Positions 41,658-53,660 are shown, numbered from the stretch's first letter. The stretch: 64,000 nt of DNA from Xiphias gladius (GCF_016859285.1 NC_053401.1:2642969-2706968); one strand, 5' to 3'. Numbers and translations are program-made. The notes: generated by a model not told the origin, from the sequence alone.

Positions 41658-42959
41658 AAGAAAATAATTGTCAGACGTATTGATAATGAATATAATTGTG
41701 GGGTGCAGCCTTACAGTAATTCTGTGATGGATCAATATGACCCACGCCGGGCTTTTCTGTGTGCTACTTACTTGAAACACAGAAACCAAGTGAAAAACAG
41801 GATAAAAACAACTTTAGAACAAATGTAAAGAATGAAATTCCTAAAACAGAGTTTCACAAGAGAACACTACAGGATGGAGGACCCGTCAGAGTTGATGTTG
41901 TACTTCAGCAGTGCACATTTCAAACACATTTGCAGTTAATCAAACACTGTGGACCCAAATAATATGGACGGGACCTGAGGGTTTGGGGGCCCCCAGGGGG
42001 TCTGGGCTTCCCCGGTTAGTAATCCAGCCTTTCCTCTGAAATGCGGTAGAACAGATGTATAAAGCAAAATAAACACTCGGGTAAAGCGCAAGTGCCCCAG
42101 GTTTGTGTGTTAGTGCAGTAATTGAGTGAAGCACCTGTTTCGGGTGACAGCTAGGTTAAGTTAGCATTGGGTTAGCCGCGGCTAGCATGTGTGATGCTAA
42201 CAACTACTGAGCGATGTGTGTGTGTGTGTGGTGGTGGTGGTGGTGGTGGGGCGCAGGCGGCTGATGTTAAAAAGCTAACGGGTGTTGTGTGACACTGCCC
42301 GCATGAAAGATGCATGAAAGCGGCGTCTCTTCGCCGTCGGTCGGCTAAGGTTTCGTTGCCACATCGAGCCAACGTGCATTTTTAAAATATGACACTGCCG
42401 AGCTAACGTTAGCTAAGCGACATCAGCTTCAGTCAGAGGAGATTTGAGCGTTTTCGTTAGCTGTGACAGTCCGTGTGAGGAACACGGGAATAAACCCACT
42501 GACAAAACAGTGACAAAAAAAGCTAAGAAAAAAAACAAAAAAAACAAATCCGTCATTTTCTTTCAAAAACAAGCAGCTAATATGTATCCGTTGCTCGCAT
42601 ACTGGGGGGTTTACTGACGAGGACGGTAACCCCGCTTCCATTATCGGCCACCGCACAAAGCCCGGCCGTAGCAAGGTAATTTTGCTCAAATGACCGGCTG
42701 CTGAGGGGGTGTGCATCCTGAATAAATGTGGCTTTAATAACGCCCGGTATGCTTCCACACTGACCGTCTGGCTGTGTGGCTGCTTGGTGGTGAGGAAGGG
42801 GGGGGGGGGACCAGTGCGACAGACGGTTGAGTGTCCGATAATGGGCGCATTTACGTTATTGGTGCATTTGAATGCGGCTAAGCTAACTATCGCGCACTCA
42901 GCAAGTTCCTTTAACTTAGCAAAGACTAATAATAACAACAACAACGACAGTAAGGTTAA

Positions 42960-43140
42960 TAACACGGCGGACGTGGACTCACCGGGGCCTCTGTGTGGGC
43001 AGCGGCAGAACCGACCCGACAAACAAACGAGCGGACGGACTGACGGACACGGCGGAGCGGCTGTTGACGCAGACCGGAGCAGGTTACTCAAAACCGACGG
43101 GAGGCGCGTTCACGGACCACTGGGAAAACTGGGCCAGCCT
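42960..43140 (-). promoter_or_regulatory. rab3ip CpG-rich promoter / candidate first exon
   Basis: CpG-dense sequence on the upstream side of rab3ip. On the minus strand a consensus donor (ccccg then gtgagt) ends a candidate 5' non-coding exon at 42983. The transcription start is not resolved, and the open frames in both directions here look like by-products of composition. Confidence 0.45.
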
Positions 43141-45370
43141 CACTTTGTTTTTATACCGGACAATCTAGCGGCAGATTGGACGGTTGCATGCATAACACTG
43201 CACCCCAGTGTCAAAATTTACAAAGTGCCGATTTCAAAAACCAACACTGTGTGTGGGTTTTTTTATTGTATATATATTAAATTAAAAAAATCCCTAAATG
43301 AAGTCACCAGGGGTTAGGGTTTGGTTATTAGCAATATAAGTAAACTACTACAATTCACATTCAACAGACTGTTTCTTACACCTGAAGCCAACCTCTCGGG
43401 TTTAGTCCGCTGCTGCGGTGTGGATGTGTGTGTCCAAGTGTGTGAAAGTAAAATAAGGGGAAAAGACAGACGCTGCAAATAAAACGGGATTCAACTGAAG
43501 TCTTATTCAGTTGCCTCGTTATGAGATACGGTAACTAATCGCTCCTCGGTGTAGGGGGCCAGAGCTACGTGGGGTTTCCGCCTTTGTCCCCAGCGCAGGA
43601 TCCAATGAGGCCCGGGACCGTAATGTCCCGTCACGTTGTAACAGCCCGCAGTGGTCGCCTCAGGCAGCAGCTGCAGCAAGCTGAGACAAGGGGGGGCTGA
43701 AACCTGCCGAGGTTTCGGATTGTGCGGACTTCCTCCGATCCGCTGAAAACACTTCAAGACCCAGATGTTCTCGTAACCCCGGCAGATGTTGACCGCTGAT
43801 CGGGGGGGGTACCCGTGCGGGCGGGACAACGGGGGTCTTCAGAGTGGAAGGGGGGCATCACTGGTTTTTAGCCTGGTGTGCCTAGTGGCTGGCTACTCAC
43901 ACCCGGTTCAGATTTATTTTTCCGGGGGAGGTGGGGTGATTTTAAAAACACGGATGGAGGGGGGGGGGGGAAGACCCCCGGAAAGTTAATCAGACGTGCC
44001 GATCGCAACGCCAGATGCTGCAGGCCAGGCCCCGTTTTGAGCCTATAGTTGCCCATGTCGCGGCAAACTGGCACCATTACAGATGTGCCGAATTAGCAGC
44101 CACCAGCTTCCGTTCGCAGAGCGCCCACGGATGTAGGGACGGCGGTCACTGGATCACCGTGACACGGAAGAAAACCGAAAAATGTCGTGATTCTCGGGCA
44201 GGTTCTGGGGCCTCCCTTTCAGTGACTTGCGAGCAGATTAGCGGACATTTACTCGGGACGCACATCAGAGACAGCGACGCTGAATGACTTCAGCATGTCT
44301 CTCGTGTCCCTGCGTGCCGAGATTCGACCGAGTCGGGACTCCGGGAGGCCTCTGTTGTCTATCAGCCAGAGGGGGGGGCGCCGAGGCCGGCAGGGGGCGC
44401 CCACAACAAACAAGTCCGGACTGTGAGGTCCTCCATTCGTTTTGTGGCCCGTGCACTCCCTCGCGGTGAAAGTGCGTTTTCCTCTGCCAGATGTGCTGAC
44501 CGGTCCGTCTCGTTCGCTTTATCGGGGACCGATCGTGCGCACTCAGCATCTGCGGATCCCCAACTCGCGTGGAAATGAAACTCTCCACCGCCGTACAAAA
44601 CAGGTTTTCAGAAAACACAGACCCGGTTCTCACCTTAGTCCCAATCCCACAGGGGAGTAGCAGACGGGGTCAGAGGCTCCTGTGGTGCGGGTGTAGTTGG
44701 GCGCCCCTCTTTTTGTACATTGTGTGCCCCCCCCACTTCGTTAACGGGTGAAATCAGAATGTTTTTCGTGCATTGCACGGTAAGAGTAAGGTATGAGGGC
44801 TGCAGTTGCCAAGTTACCAATGAACACGGGTCATTGAACTCACTAATATAACAGTCTCGGGACTTTCTCGCTATTTTTCCAGTAATTGCAACCAAAATTT
44901 CAAGAAATAAACAGAAAAGAATGAAGCTGTAACATAAACCCTCGTCAAATAAATAAATAAATAAATAAAATAAAATACTGTTAACATCATTTTCACCAAA
45001 CCTCAGTTTTCTTTCCCAGTATTTACCTGATTAATTTAAGGAAATTACCCTGTAAATCGCGGCCTGCATTTATGAAGCGCTTAGCCACAAATATAAATGA
45101 TCGATCAGTGACAAGTAGTATTGATTTAAGGATGTTAAAAAAAAAATCGTGTGTGTTAAATCAGTCAAATGGCAAAAACAGGACAAAGCTTAAAAATCCC
45201 ACTGTTCCTGAATCCGTCCTAGTGAGACTCTGAGCCAGGTGTGTGAGCGCGTGAGATAACTTTCCACTGTGTCACTACTGTCACCTCCCAACACTTGCTC
45301 ACACACCTGAATGTAACCGCACACGCACACACACACTCACACACACACACACGCGCGCACCCTCCCGACG
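43141..45370. other. Spacer between divergent rab3ip and proser2
   Basis: About 2.2 kb without a recognisable gene, unusually GC-rich for a spacer between 43.5 and 44.7 kb, with several G-runs of 8-11. It separates genes whose human counterparts lie on chromosomes 12 and 10. Confidence 0.5.
44385..44401 (+). promoter_or_regulatory. Strong CTCF-like binding motif
   Basis: GGCCGGCAGGGGGCGCC matches the CTCF core (CCNNNAGGGGGCGC type) at every key position. It stands in the spacer between two divergent promoters and at a synteny junction, a fitting place for an insulator. Binding is inferred from the motif only. Confidence 0.5.
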
Positions 45371-45637
45371 GCAGTGGGCGGGGTCTCTCCGTGCCTTAAA
45401 ACTGGTGCGTAATGTGCCGCTCCGGCGTCTTTACGCGAACACGGAGCTCAGCGGGAGCGCACGAGAGGAGCGCACGAGAGGAGCGCAAAACAAACAAACA
45501 AAAACCAACAAAAAAAAAAAAGAAAAACAAAACCGCTGGACTTTTTTTTTTTTTAAAGGAAAAATAATCTTTCACATCCAAGTCACGGACCAATGTTGCT
45601 GCCTTCTGTCTGAAGGAAGGATCTGTGGAGTTGTTGG
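45371..45637 (+). promoter_or_regulatory. proser2 promoter and candidate 5' non-coding exon
   Basis: A GC box (gggcgggg, near 45377) is followed by a CpG-rich start region and a 13-bp tandem (gagcgcacgagag, about 2.5 units, 45453-45490). A donor (ttgg then gtaggt) follows at 45638. A second 5' exon probably starts at 46770 (acceptor gcctccag) and carries the start codon. Confidence 0.5.
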
Positions 45638-46464
45638 GTAGGTCCCGTGAAAAAACGATTCAGAGAATCTCACTTTGCTTCCTTTTTTTTTTTTTTTTCT
45701 TTTCCCAGGTGGAGGCTTTGATTTCCTCATGGAAAGTCACTAAATTGTTTTAGTGACAGATACTTCTACGTACTATTTCCCACAGTAAATACCATCATAT
45801 ATTGAAAAATGTAACAGTAACAGTGAAAATGCCTGAATATGTGGATGTGCTGTTAGTTTTCCTCCTTTTTCAGGATGTTTTTCTTCATGTGGTAAATATA
45901 CACACATAAAAAGTAGAAATATGCGGTGAATTCTTAAGTACACTGTGAATACACAGTATCGTTTCATATGTTCCTGCATAGATACAGGTTAGAACATGTG
46001 TGTCAGTTTATTAGACGCATCGAAAGACAGATTTTCTGATCAATATAAATACATCACAATTTCAATGATGAATTTTGACGACCCAGGAGGAAATAAAAAC
46101 CACACTGGAACTGGGTCAGAAATAACCAGATATTAGTTTTGATGAATAACCCAATAAAAATAGGAGTAAAAAAAAGAGTATCCTAACAATGGGTAAAAAA
46201 TGTTGGGGTTTTTTTTCTAATCTTTTTGGGTGATTTCCAAAGATGCTACATTTCGGTCCAGGGCCGTGAGTAAAGTCGTGGCGGCTGCAGGCCACAACCT
46301 TATCTTATCGTGATCGCAGGTAATGGTGTTGCCCTTCAAATACTCCAATATTTTTCTTGGCAGCATTAGAGAGGAATGAGTTGGCTAAAGAGGCTCACGG
46401 TGGTTTCGGCCCCGGGAGCCAGTTCTTTCGACTCTTCCTGTTCCGGGTTAACCGGTCCACCAGG

Positions 46465-46468
46465 TGTG

Positions 46469-46499
<31 letters not shown>

Positions 46500-46507
46500 C
46501 TCTCTCT
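46465..46507. repeat. (TC)n microsatellite
   Basis: Interrupted TC array in the proser2 5' intron. Confidence 0.9.
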
Positions 46508-46516
46508 CTGCTGAGT

Positions 46517-46700
46517 TGTAAACTTCCCAGTAGTGGTGGAAAGTAACCGAGTACATTTACTCACTCTGATGAGTAGCAGGTCTGATATTTCAGATGTCTT
46601 CAAGTACATTTTGATGATAATACTTTTGTTCTTACGTAGGATTTTTAAAGCAGGACTCTTATTTGTAATGGAGTACTTTTTTTTTTTTTTTCAGGCATCA
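46517..46700 (+). repeat. Dispersed repeat family C fragment
   Basis: 'agtggtggaaagtaaccgag' and 'acatttactcactctgatg' match family C. Confidence 0.55.
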
Positions 46701-46850
46701 GTTTCCTTCCTGTTACACTTTGACCTTGATTAACCTCTCCCTCGTCTCGTCCCTCCTCCGTGCCTCCAGACTCTAAACCGAAGATTAGATGATTCTTCAG
46801 AGCGAGACCAGATGTGATTCTGGTTTTGTCCCAGCGCCACCCTCCATGAG

Positions 46851-49800
46851 ATGTCCAAATGCCAGCTGACCTCTGACCCTCGCACCATGGACGTCCGTCT
46901 GCAGGCCGACCCTCAGCTCCACCACGCGGTCAACGGGGGGGCCGGCCGAAACCCCAGGCCAGGCGTAAGTTTCTGAAAACCATCCAGGGCAGTCAGTACC
47001 GGACTTGTGGTCCACAGACCCGGGATCTTCCTGTGCTTTTGTGTCATTTATCACAGGGAGAAACCTCGTCCATGTGCGTAGATCATTCCAAATTACATCC
47101 GGTGAGCTGATTCGAACATGAAAGTGTGACCTGGAACGTCAAAAACTTGACATCCCGGCTTAAAAACCTTTTTTTTTTTTTTTAATATTAAAAGATATTA
47201 ATGGAAATGCACAGATAGCGGCTTTTCAAAATATCCCAGCCTAGGGGTAGGAACCGCCTGAGGGGCCGCAAGAAAAAAATCTTCAGTGCCTCAGGGTAGC
47301 TAACGAGACAAGACAGACAGGAGCGAGTTTTTGGTCGAAGAGCAAGTCCCCTCGTTTCGCTGGTAACCACAGTAACTCCGATGTGACGTGAACTGGGAAC
47401 AGCAGAGGCTCTCAGGCTGTACTGGTTCCCGGTCAGGAGGCGTCCCGGCGCGTTAAAAAAAAAAACACCACGGTGTGTGTTGCTACTACGCTCTATTATT
47501 AAAACAAACAGGATATGAAGGCCGCTAGAGTTTGTTGCCCCTGGGCAATTATCCACTACGATAAATGAGTAAATACAGCTGATTTAAAGGCCACTGCTGG
47601 TTTAAAAAAAAAAAAAAAATTGCTGCCATAAAGGGGAACGGAGGTTTGTATGATTGCACCATCACAGGATGAAGATTTGTTCAGTCACCCGGAGCAGAGA
47701 GGGCTCTCGCTCTGTCGTCTTCCTAAACGCAGTAAACACACTCGGCGCATCAGACGAACAAGCCCATTCTTCCAAAAACTGTGAGCCGCCTTGACACAAT
47801 GCACCCAGTCATCGCGGACACCTGCTCAACAACTTAATCCCTTCGCACGCCTCGGAGAAGACATCCATTGTTACCGTCGCGCAACACGGCCGAACCGGTC
47901 GGGCTGCAGTTTCCTGGGTACCGAGGCTGCTTCGCGCCAACGTGCGCCATCCACCCCGGCTGAAACCGGCACGCCGGTGTTTATCTGGCACCGGTTCCCG
48001 CCGGGTGTTGCTGCGGGTGTCTTAGCGCGTCCGTGCGAGCAAAGCAAAACAAGGCTCTCGGTTGCCTTGTTGTGGCACTTCTTCCTAACACCGGTGTCAG
48101 CAACAAACCCTGTTTGCCAGGTCAACCGCGGAGCCGAAGGTCATCACCTTGAAATAGCTCCAGTAAGCAGCTTCCCTCAGTCTGGTGGCTGTGTAATTGT
48201 AGTGAAACGTGACCTGGCATCAAAACACCTCCTTGCTAAACACTCTTGTTGTTCATTTCTGTGAGAAATGTGTATTGCTCTCATTGTCAGACACAGAGTA
48301 GAGTTACTCGAGTACTGTACATACACCGTGAAGAAAGAACCGTTCTTTTCCCCCCTTGGCCTTAAATTTCTAAATTCGCTTACCTAGTTCTGAATAGTTG
48401 GTTCAGTCTGGTCACTGGTAGATTTAGTGAGTTGTAAGGAATTACTTTACGGGAGTGCTCTTATTTGCTTTCTTTGCGAGGGTTAGATAAGGAGATTTTC
48501 GTATCTTTGGCTCGGGGCAAAAAGCGAGCTGCGGGCCCCTAACGCAGCCTCCTGCCTCCCCCGACTTGGTTAGGATATGAGATGATTAACACAAATTCAT
48601 TTAAGGATATTCACCATTTATGCATAATTTTAGGTGAAATATTAAAAGGTATCACGGCTAGATTTTTGACACGATCCCTCTCTGCAAGACAGGGCCCTCA
48701 TGGTTTCGTACAATTACCAGATTCAGTTTTTAATAATCAGTTAATCAAATTGTGAACCAGGAAGAGACTTTGGGTTCCCATAGTGGTCTCAGGCCTCTGG
48801 TAAACCAGCCTTGGTCAGGACAAAGTATAGGTATGCAAGAAAACAGCCTTTTTTTTTTTTGATGATGATCATGATGATGCATTTTTAACACCAATAATCT
48901 TAAATCAAGGTCCAAATCCACTTTACCAGTTTTTTCTGGAGCTTCTCACTGTCTCAATCAGAAAAAATGGCGCCATGGAGTTGGTTGAAAGCTCCAGAGA
49001 AAAGCTAGAAAGCGGACCTTGAGTTGAGATTACTTTCCTGCTCAAAATTGTCTAGAGGGAGTTTTGGAGATGTTGCCAACTGAGCATGAAAATTCCCCCA
49101 AAACTGGAGGTTTTCACTCGACTGTAAAATACAGAAATTAACGCTTAATAACTCTGAAACAATTTAGCACGTGAAGAGATTTTACTTCACATACTTTTCT
49201 CGTAAATTAGTAGGTTTTCTTCGTGGCTGCGCTACTTAAATCGGCCCCAGTCCGTCTTCAGCCACTGCTTATTTTTAGGTCCATTACACGTTGTTACGGG
49301 GGGGGGGGGGGGGTTACCTGTTCCCCACAGCCATTGTGGTTTGGTTTAAATAGGTGGACTTTATCTTTATCAGGACCGAGAAAGGCCGCAAAGTGAAGCG
49401 GCAAAATCGGTGAACAAACAGCGTGCTGTTACCGGGTAGCCCTTTGTGTTGTTTTTCGGGGAGCGGGACAGGTAGCTGTGGAGGTGAAGCACAGCGGGGG
49501 CGACAGGAGAGAGGGGCGTTTGAGCTAAATATAGGGTGGGAAAGAAGTTTGGAGGGTTGGGACGCAGGAACAAACGGGCCTGTGTTCACTCTGTACACAT
49601 AACTGCTGTATGAGAAAGTCATAGTGGACGGTTTCTGCAACATGATGAGGAGGAAGGTGAAGACGAATCTCGTGCTTCTTTGTTAAAAAAAAAAAACACA
49701 AAATCAGAAAGGAGCAGCTTGGAATAACGACACCGAGGAAGAAATAACAAAGACAGAGTGGACACACGTTTGTTTACAGTCACTGGTTTTAACTGCTAAC

Positions 49801-52800
49801 GCCAGATTCTAACTTTTACAGTATGTCTGGTTAACGAGAAGCTAAACTGATCCATGTAAGTTACACGAGTCCAGTCCAAACATTTATGGATCTCTTGAAA
49901 AATAATCTCACGGAGGATTTCTTCAGTACAAGAATTTTATTTGTCTTAAAGTATAAAGTTGTGACTTAAGTTTGGACAAGTCGTACTATACTGTTTAACT
50001 ATTCACCTGTTACCTATAAGTATATTTTTTTGTTTTTGTTATTTCTTTCATGTACTTTTAACTATATAATGTATGTATACATATACACGTATGTATGCAT
50101 ACATGCACATTTATACTAAGCCTTTTTTCTTCTCTTTCTTTCTTTTTTGATTATATTTTGCATGTTTGACATATATTCAAAACAGAATAAATACAATAGC
50201 AAAAAATAAATCTAATTCCATAACAATCCATCATCCTGGCCAGACCTCTCGGTCCCAAAGACCAGGATATTATTGACCTGGTCCGCCCAGAACCGGACGT
50301 TTTGTATGAAAAATCTTAAAAGTTCGGCTGTAAGTATCAATCATTTTTTTAATCGATTAATTGGATGAATATTTTCTTGAATAATTTTTTTTGTCTATAA
50401 ATTTTAGTAGGTAGTTTAATTGGTTTCCAACCTAGGGGTCGGGGCCCTCCAAAGGGGCCTCCAAAGCAGAGATGATTAATGGGAGAGAACGGAAGAAAAA
50501 ACAAAGCTCTGATTCACAAACTTATTTACTTTTTTTTTTTTTTTTGGACTTTTCTCTATTCTTTTCTTTTGTTCTTCAAAATTGTACTTAAAATACTTGA
50601 ATAAATGTACTTAGTTACTTTCCACCACCGGGTGATATATAAGTAACGTGACTGAGTGAATGCCTGTATACTGAGGAACTGGAAACCACCCAGACGAAGG
50701 CAGGACAGTGAAAAACGTTTGATGAATAAGCATGTGGGCCACAGCGGTCGGCACCTCGCCCTGTGTGCATTGTCAACGAAATCACACCACGTAAACTAGT
50801 TTCCCTCTGTCCTTTGGCCTTGACAGGAAGATGATGCCCTGCAGTTTCTGAGCCAGGAGGAGCAGGAGTGCATCCAGTTCTTTGAGGACACCATCGTCTC
50901 ACTGGAGGAGAGTCTGGAGGAGGACGACCGGAGGCCCAGGCAGGTGAAGCCTGCCGCGAGCAGCCGCGGTCCTGTCGAAGAGGTCGATGGACCCCCAACA
51001 TCCAGTCCCAAACCTGGCATCACTGTGTCTTCCATCCTGGCCAGACCTCTCAGTCCCAAAGACCAGGATATTATTGACCTGGTCCGCCCAGAACCGGACT
51101 TGGTGCAGACCAAAGAGCCCATCTTCAGTCCCACCCATCCAGGTAGCGTACTGCAGTTGGTTCTTGTACGCAGGGCCATAGCTATGATTCTAGAAATACT
51201 TAGGGTCATGAATCAAAGTGCCCCCCCCCCTTTCAGCAAACTTTCTAGAAAAGCCTACTTCACACTGGCCATAAAATTCTGGCGGAGAAAACAGAATCCT
51301 TGATTCATTTATTGGCTTATAGTCATTTTGTTATATTAAATCTAAAAATACTGGAATCAGTACCACACCATGGTACGATTTCAACTGTATAGTCACTACC
51401 CAAAGGTTGTTAAAACCCCCAAAAAGAACCAAAACTACAACTCTGAAAGGAACTGAAGCTTGCTGTAATTATCAGACTTTCACTTTGCAATTTGTTCCTC
51501 CCAGATTTTCAGAGTATGATGCCAACCCCTGAAAGCCACTTCGAGATAAAGCCAAGGCGTGATCCGATGGCCAGCTTGCCTTCAGAGTACAACCCTCCCC
51601 TACCGAGCGGCAGCTATGGGCCGACAGACAGCCACCCCTCCTTCCAGCCTCCAGGCTGTATCCCCACCCCGGTCCTGATTGCCCAGAAGATAGCTGAGAA
51701 CCAGGCCGCTGGAACCTCCAACCTCCTTCCCTCCTCACTCCTCCGCCGTCACAGCCTTGAGTCTCAAAAGTCAACGAGCTCCAGCGCAGATCTTCCCATG
51801 AAACAGGGTCCTCCTACCTCTGCTAAGCCTACCCGCTTCCCTGCTAACATCAGCGTAATCCTCGGCAACAAGGAGCACCAGAATCAGTCTCTGGCTAATG
51901 TGAAAATCCAGGAGAGACGGGCGCAAATGCTGGCAAACCTCACAGGAACATCACACCCTCTGCTGCAGGAAGAGGGTGTGGATCAGAGGGCTCGAAATAT
52001 TCCCAACCGCAGCATTTCCTTCAGGGACCCCACACCTAACAAATCCAGGATGGAGGCCCTGTCTAAACTGGGCCTTAACGGGAACCGAGCCATGTCTGGG
52101 GGTATGTCGCACCTTCCTAAAAGCACCTCACTGGATCCCCTCACAGGCATAGAAACCAGTGACAAACCTCTGGAGGCCACTGTTACCCCAACAACAGAAA
52201 CCAGCACCAAATTGCCAGAAGCCAATGTTACGACACCACCTCTGAGCCAGATTCATACCGATGGAAAAACAGAGATTCTGCGGACAAATTTGCTCAGAAG
52301 CCAAGAAGAAAGAAACCCCCAACTGAGCCCCTCACCTCCTGCAGTCACCCAAAGCAGTTACTATCCACCTCCTTTGGAAAACAAGGCATCTGTCCCCCCT
52401 CCGCCTGAGGTCACCTCGCTGGAATTTAACAGCTATGGAGGAAAATCCATTTTAGTAAACCCTTCTGTTTCTTCCAGGAGTGAACCTGCAAGCTCTCCAA
52501 CTTGCCATGAACCAAAAATCCTCCCACCTGCATTGGCTAACCCCAGTGAGTTCAACATATACGGAGGAAAGACCAAAGTCCTGACCCCTGCTCCTGTGAC
52601 CAGGAACGACCTTCCTGACATCCTCAGCTCCCATATTGACAAGAGTCAAACCTTGCCCGCCAAATCGGAGCCGCTACCCAGTGATCTTAACAGTTATGGA
52701 GGGAAGACCCGAACCATAAACCCTTCCACCGGACTAAATCGCCGTTCAGACAGCCCGGCAAGGAACTTCAAAGCTCCAGCCCCGACCCCGGCTCCAAGAC

Positions 52801-52994
52801 CTCCTCGGCACTCATACCACGGCGCCGTTACTCCCCAGAAAGCAGCACAACGAGCCTTGTCCCCTGATCAAAGGCAGAGATCTGGCTCCATGTTTCGTCC
52901 CCAGGGCATCACCGTGCAGTTTTCTGGACGGGGCGCGACGAACGAATCGCGCAGGGAGGCGTTGAGGAAACTGGGGCTGCTGAAAGACTCTTGA
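46851..52994 (+). CDS. proser2: Proline and serine-rich protein 2 (SARG/PROSER2 family), complete
   Basis: Three coding exons: 46851-46964 (donor gtaagt), 50827-51142 (acceptor tgacag, donor gtagcg) and 51505-52994 (acceptor cccag, stop TGA); phases 0, 1; 1920 bases, 639 aa. The family is poorly characterised; the human relatives are PROSER2 (C10orf47) and the androgen-regulated C1orf116 (SARG). Family signatures: LSQEEQECIQFFEDTIVSLE near the N-terminus, DIIDLVRPEP, a CIPTPVLIAQKIAENQ segment, and a C-terminus ITVQFSGRG...ESRREALRKLGLLKDS that parallels the SARG C-terminus. The middle is disordered and Pro/Ser-rich, with three YGGK repeats. The second in-frame ATG at 46887 sits in a stronger Kozak context (gcaccATGG) and may be the real start, giving 627 aa. 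It is convergent with upf2, as in human 10p14, which supports proser2 over SARG. Confidence 0.88.
50232..50298 (+). repeat. Duplicated fragment of proser2 exon 2
   Basis: 67 bases identical except for one G/A difference to 51033-51099 inside proser2 exon 2 (the part encoding ILARPLSPKDQDIIDLVRPE). The copy sits 0.8 kb upstream in the preceding intron, in the same orientation, with unrelated flanks and no splice sites. It cannot be functional coding sequence by itself. Confidence 0.95.
50330..50640 (+). repeat. Family A 5' end followed by family C
   Basis: 'cggctgtaagtatcaatcat', 'atcgattaattggatgaata' (A), then 'tttccaacctaggggtcggg', 'aatgggagagaacggaag' and 'gtacttagttactttccacc' (C). Confidence 0.65.
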
Positions 52995-53384
52995 TAAACT
53001 CGGGCAATTCGTTCTTCAGTCTTCACCTGTCGAGCCTGAATCTCTGGTATATGCCTGCTGGTGGAGGTGGTATGTTAGAAGTTGTGAATGAGTGTGAGGT
53101 GTGGTTGGAGAGACACATACTTTTACAGAGGAATGGAGCCAGATCCCACCATAGACCTGCACAGCCAGTTCTCAATTCCTGGCCATATAAGCAACTGACA
53201 AACAAGTATGGCACTGTGCAGCTGCTGCACACTGGACACTGTTTCAGTGGTACAAGTCTTGGCAGGTAACTTGTTACCTGCTCGTCATATACCTCTGCAC
53301 AAGATATTTTGGGGCAAACCGATCGTTCTCCTGTCTCACTTTTCTTTGACACAAATTAAGCTGACTGTGAATAGCCAGATTTTT

Positions 53385-53660
53385 TTTTTTAAAGCTGGGG
53401 CCCATTTCCTAAAAAACATCTCAAAGAAAAAGGCTGGAGATATTTGTTTTATCTTATTGTCAACCAATCCAATGAAAAGACCAAAACCAACAACGTGTTA
53501 GCGTCAGGCACTCAGCTCCCATTGGTTCCTAAATGAAAAGGTAAATCTTAAAAAAAACGTCTCATAAATATATAGTTTCATTTTTAAAAGAGGATCAGTG
53601 ATTCCCTTAAAGAGCTGAGCACTGTAGTTTTTTAGAAAATGTTGACAGTAGTTGGTGAGA
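53385..53660 (+). repeat. Dispersed repeat family B
   Basis: 'gggcccatttcctaaaaaac', 'gtcaaccaatccaatgaaaa', 'gaccaaaaccaacaacgtg', 'agctcccattggttcctaaa'. In the proser2 3' UTR. Confidence 0.65.

Larger units (their letters stand above)
35949..42982 (-). other. rab3ip intron 1
   Basis: About 7 kb between the candidate first exon near 43 kb and the first coding exon. Mostly dispersed repeats (families A, B, C and F, and a nested TIR element), ATC and GTG triplet tracts (near 37601-37624 and 42213-42249), and a GTGTGG tract near 37745-37790. I found no coding exon in it. Confidence 0.5.
46965..50826 (+). other. proser2 intron 1 (coding)
   Basis: 3.9 kb intron with a CpG-rich patch at about 47640-48260, a G-run at 49299-49313, a family A end (50330-50410), family C (50413-50640) and the exon-2 fragment duplication at 50232-50298. 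The 157-codon frame at 47791-48264 has no recognisable features. Confidence 0.55.

Noticed and set aside
42429-43317. Long ORFs on both strands (220 and 202 codons) near 43 kb
   Set aside because: They overlap on opposite strands in the CpG-rich rab3ip promoter, contain low-complexity Asn and polyleucine runs from simple repeats, and match no family.
47791-48264. 157-codon plus-strand ORF in proser2 intron 1
   Set aside because: Lies in a CpG-rich patch where stops are rare, has comparable antisense frames (47809-47991, 47871-48125), and shows no domain or family motif.
51143-51303. Continuation of the proser2 exon 2 frame past 51142
   Set aside because: The frame runs on for 53 codons, but the text becomes non-family and joining at 51142 to 51505 restores the conserved DFQSM..ESH segment.
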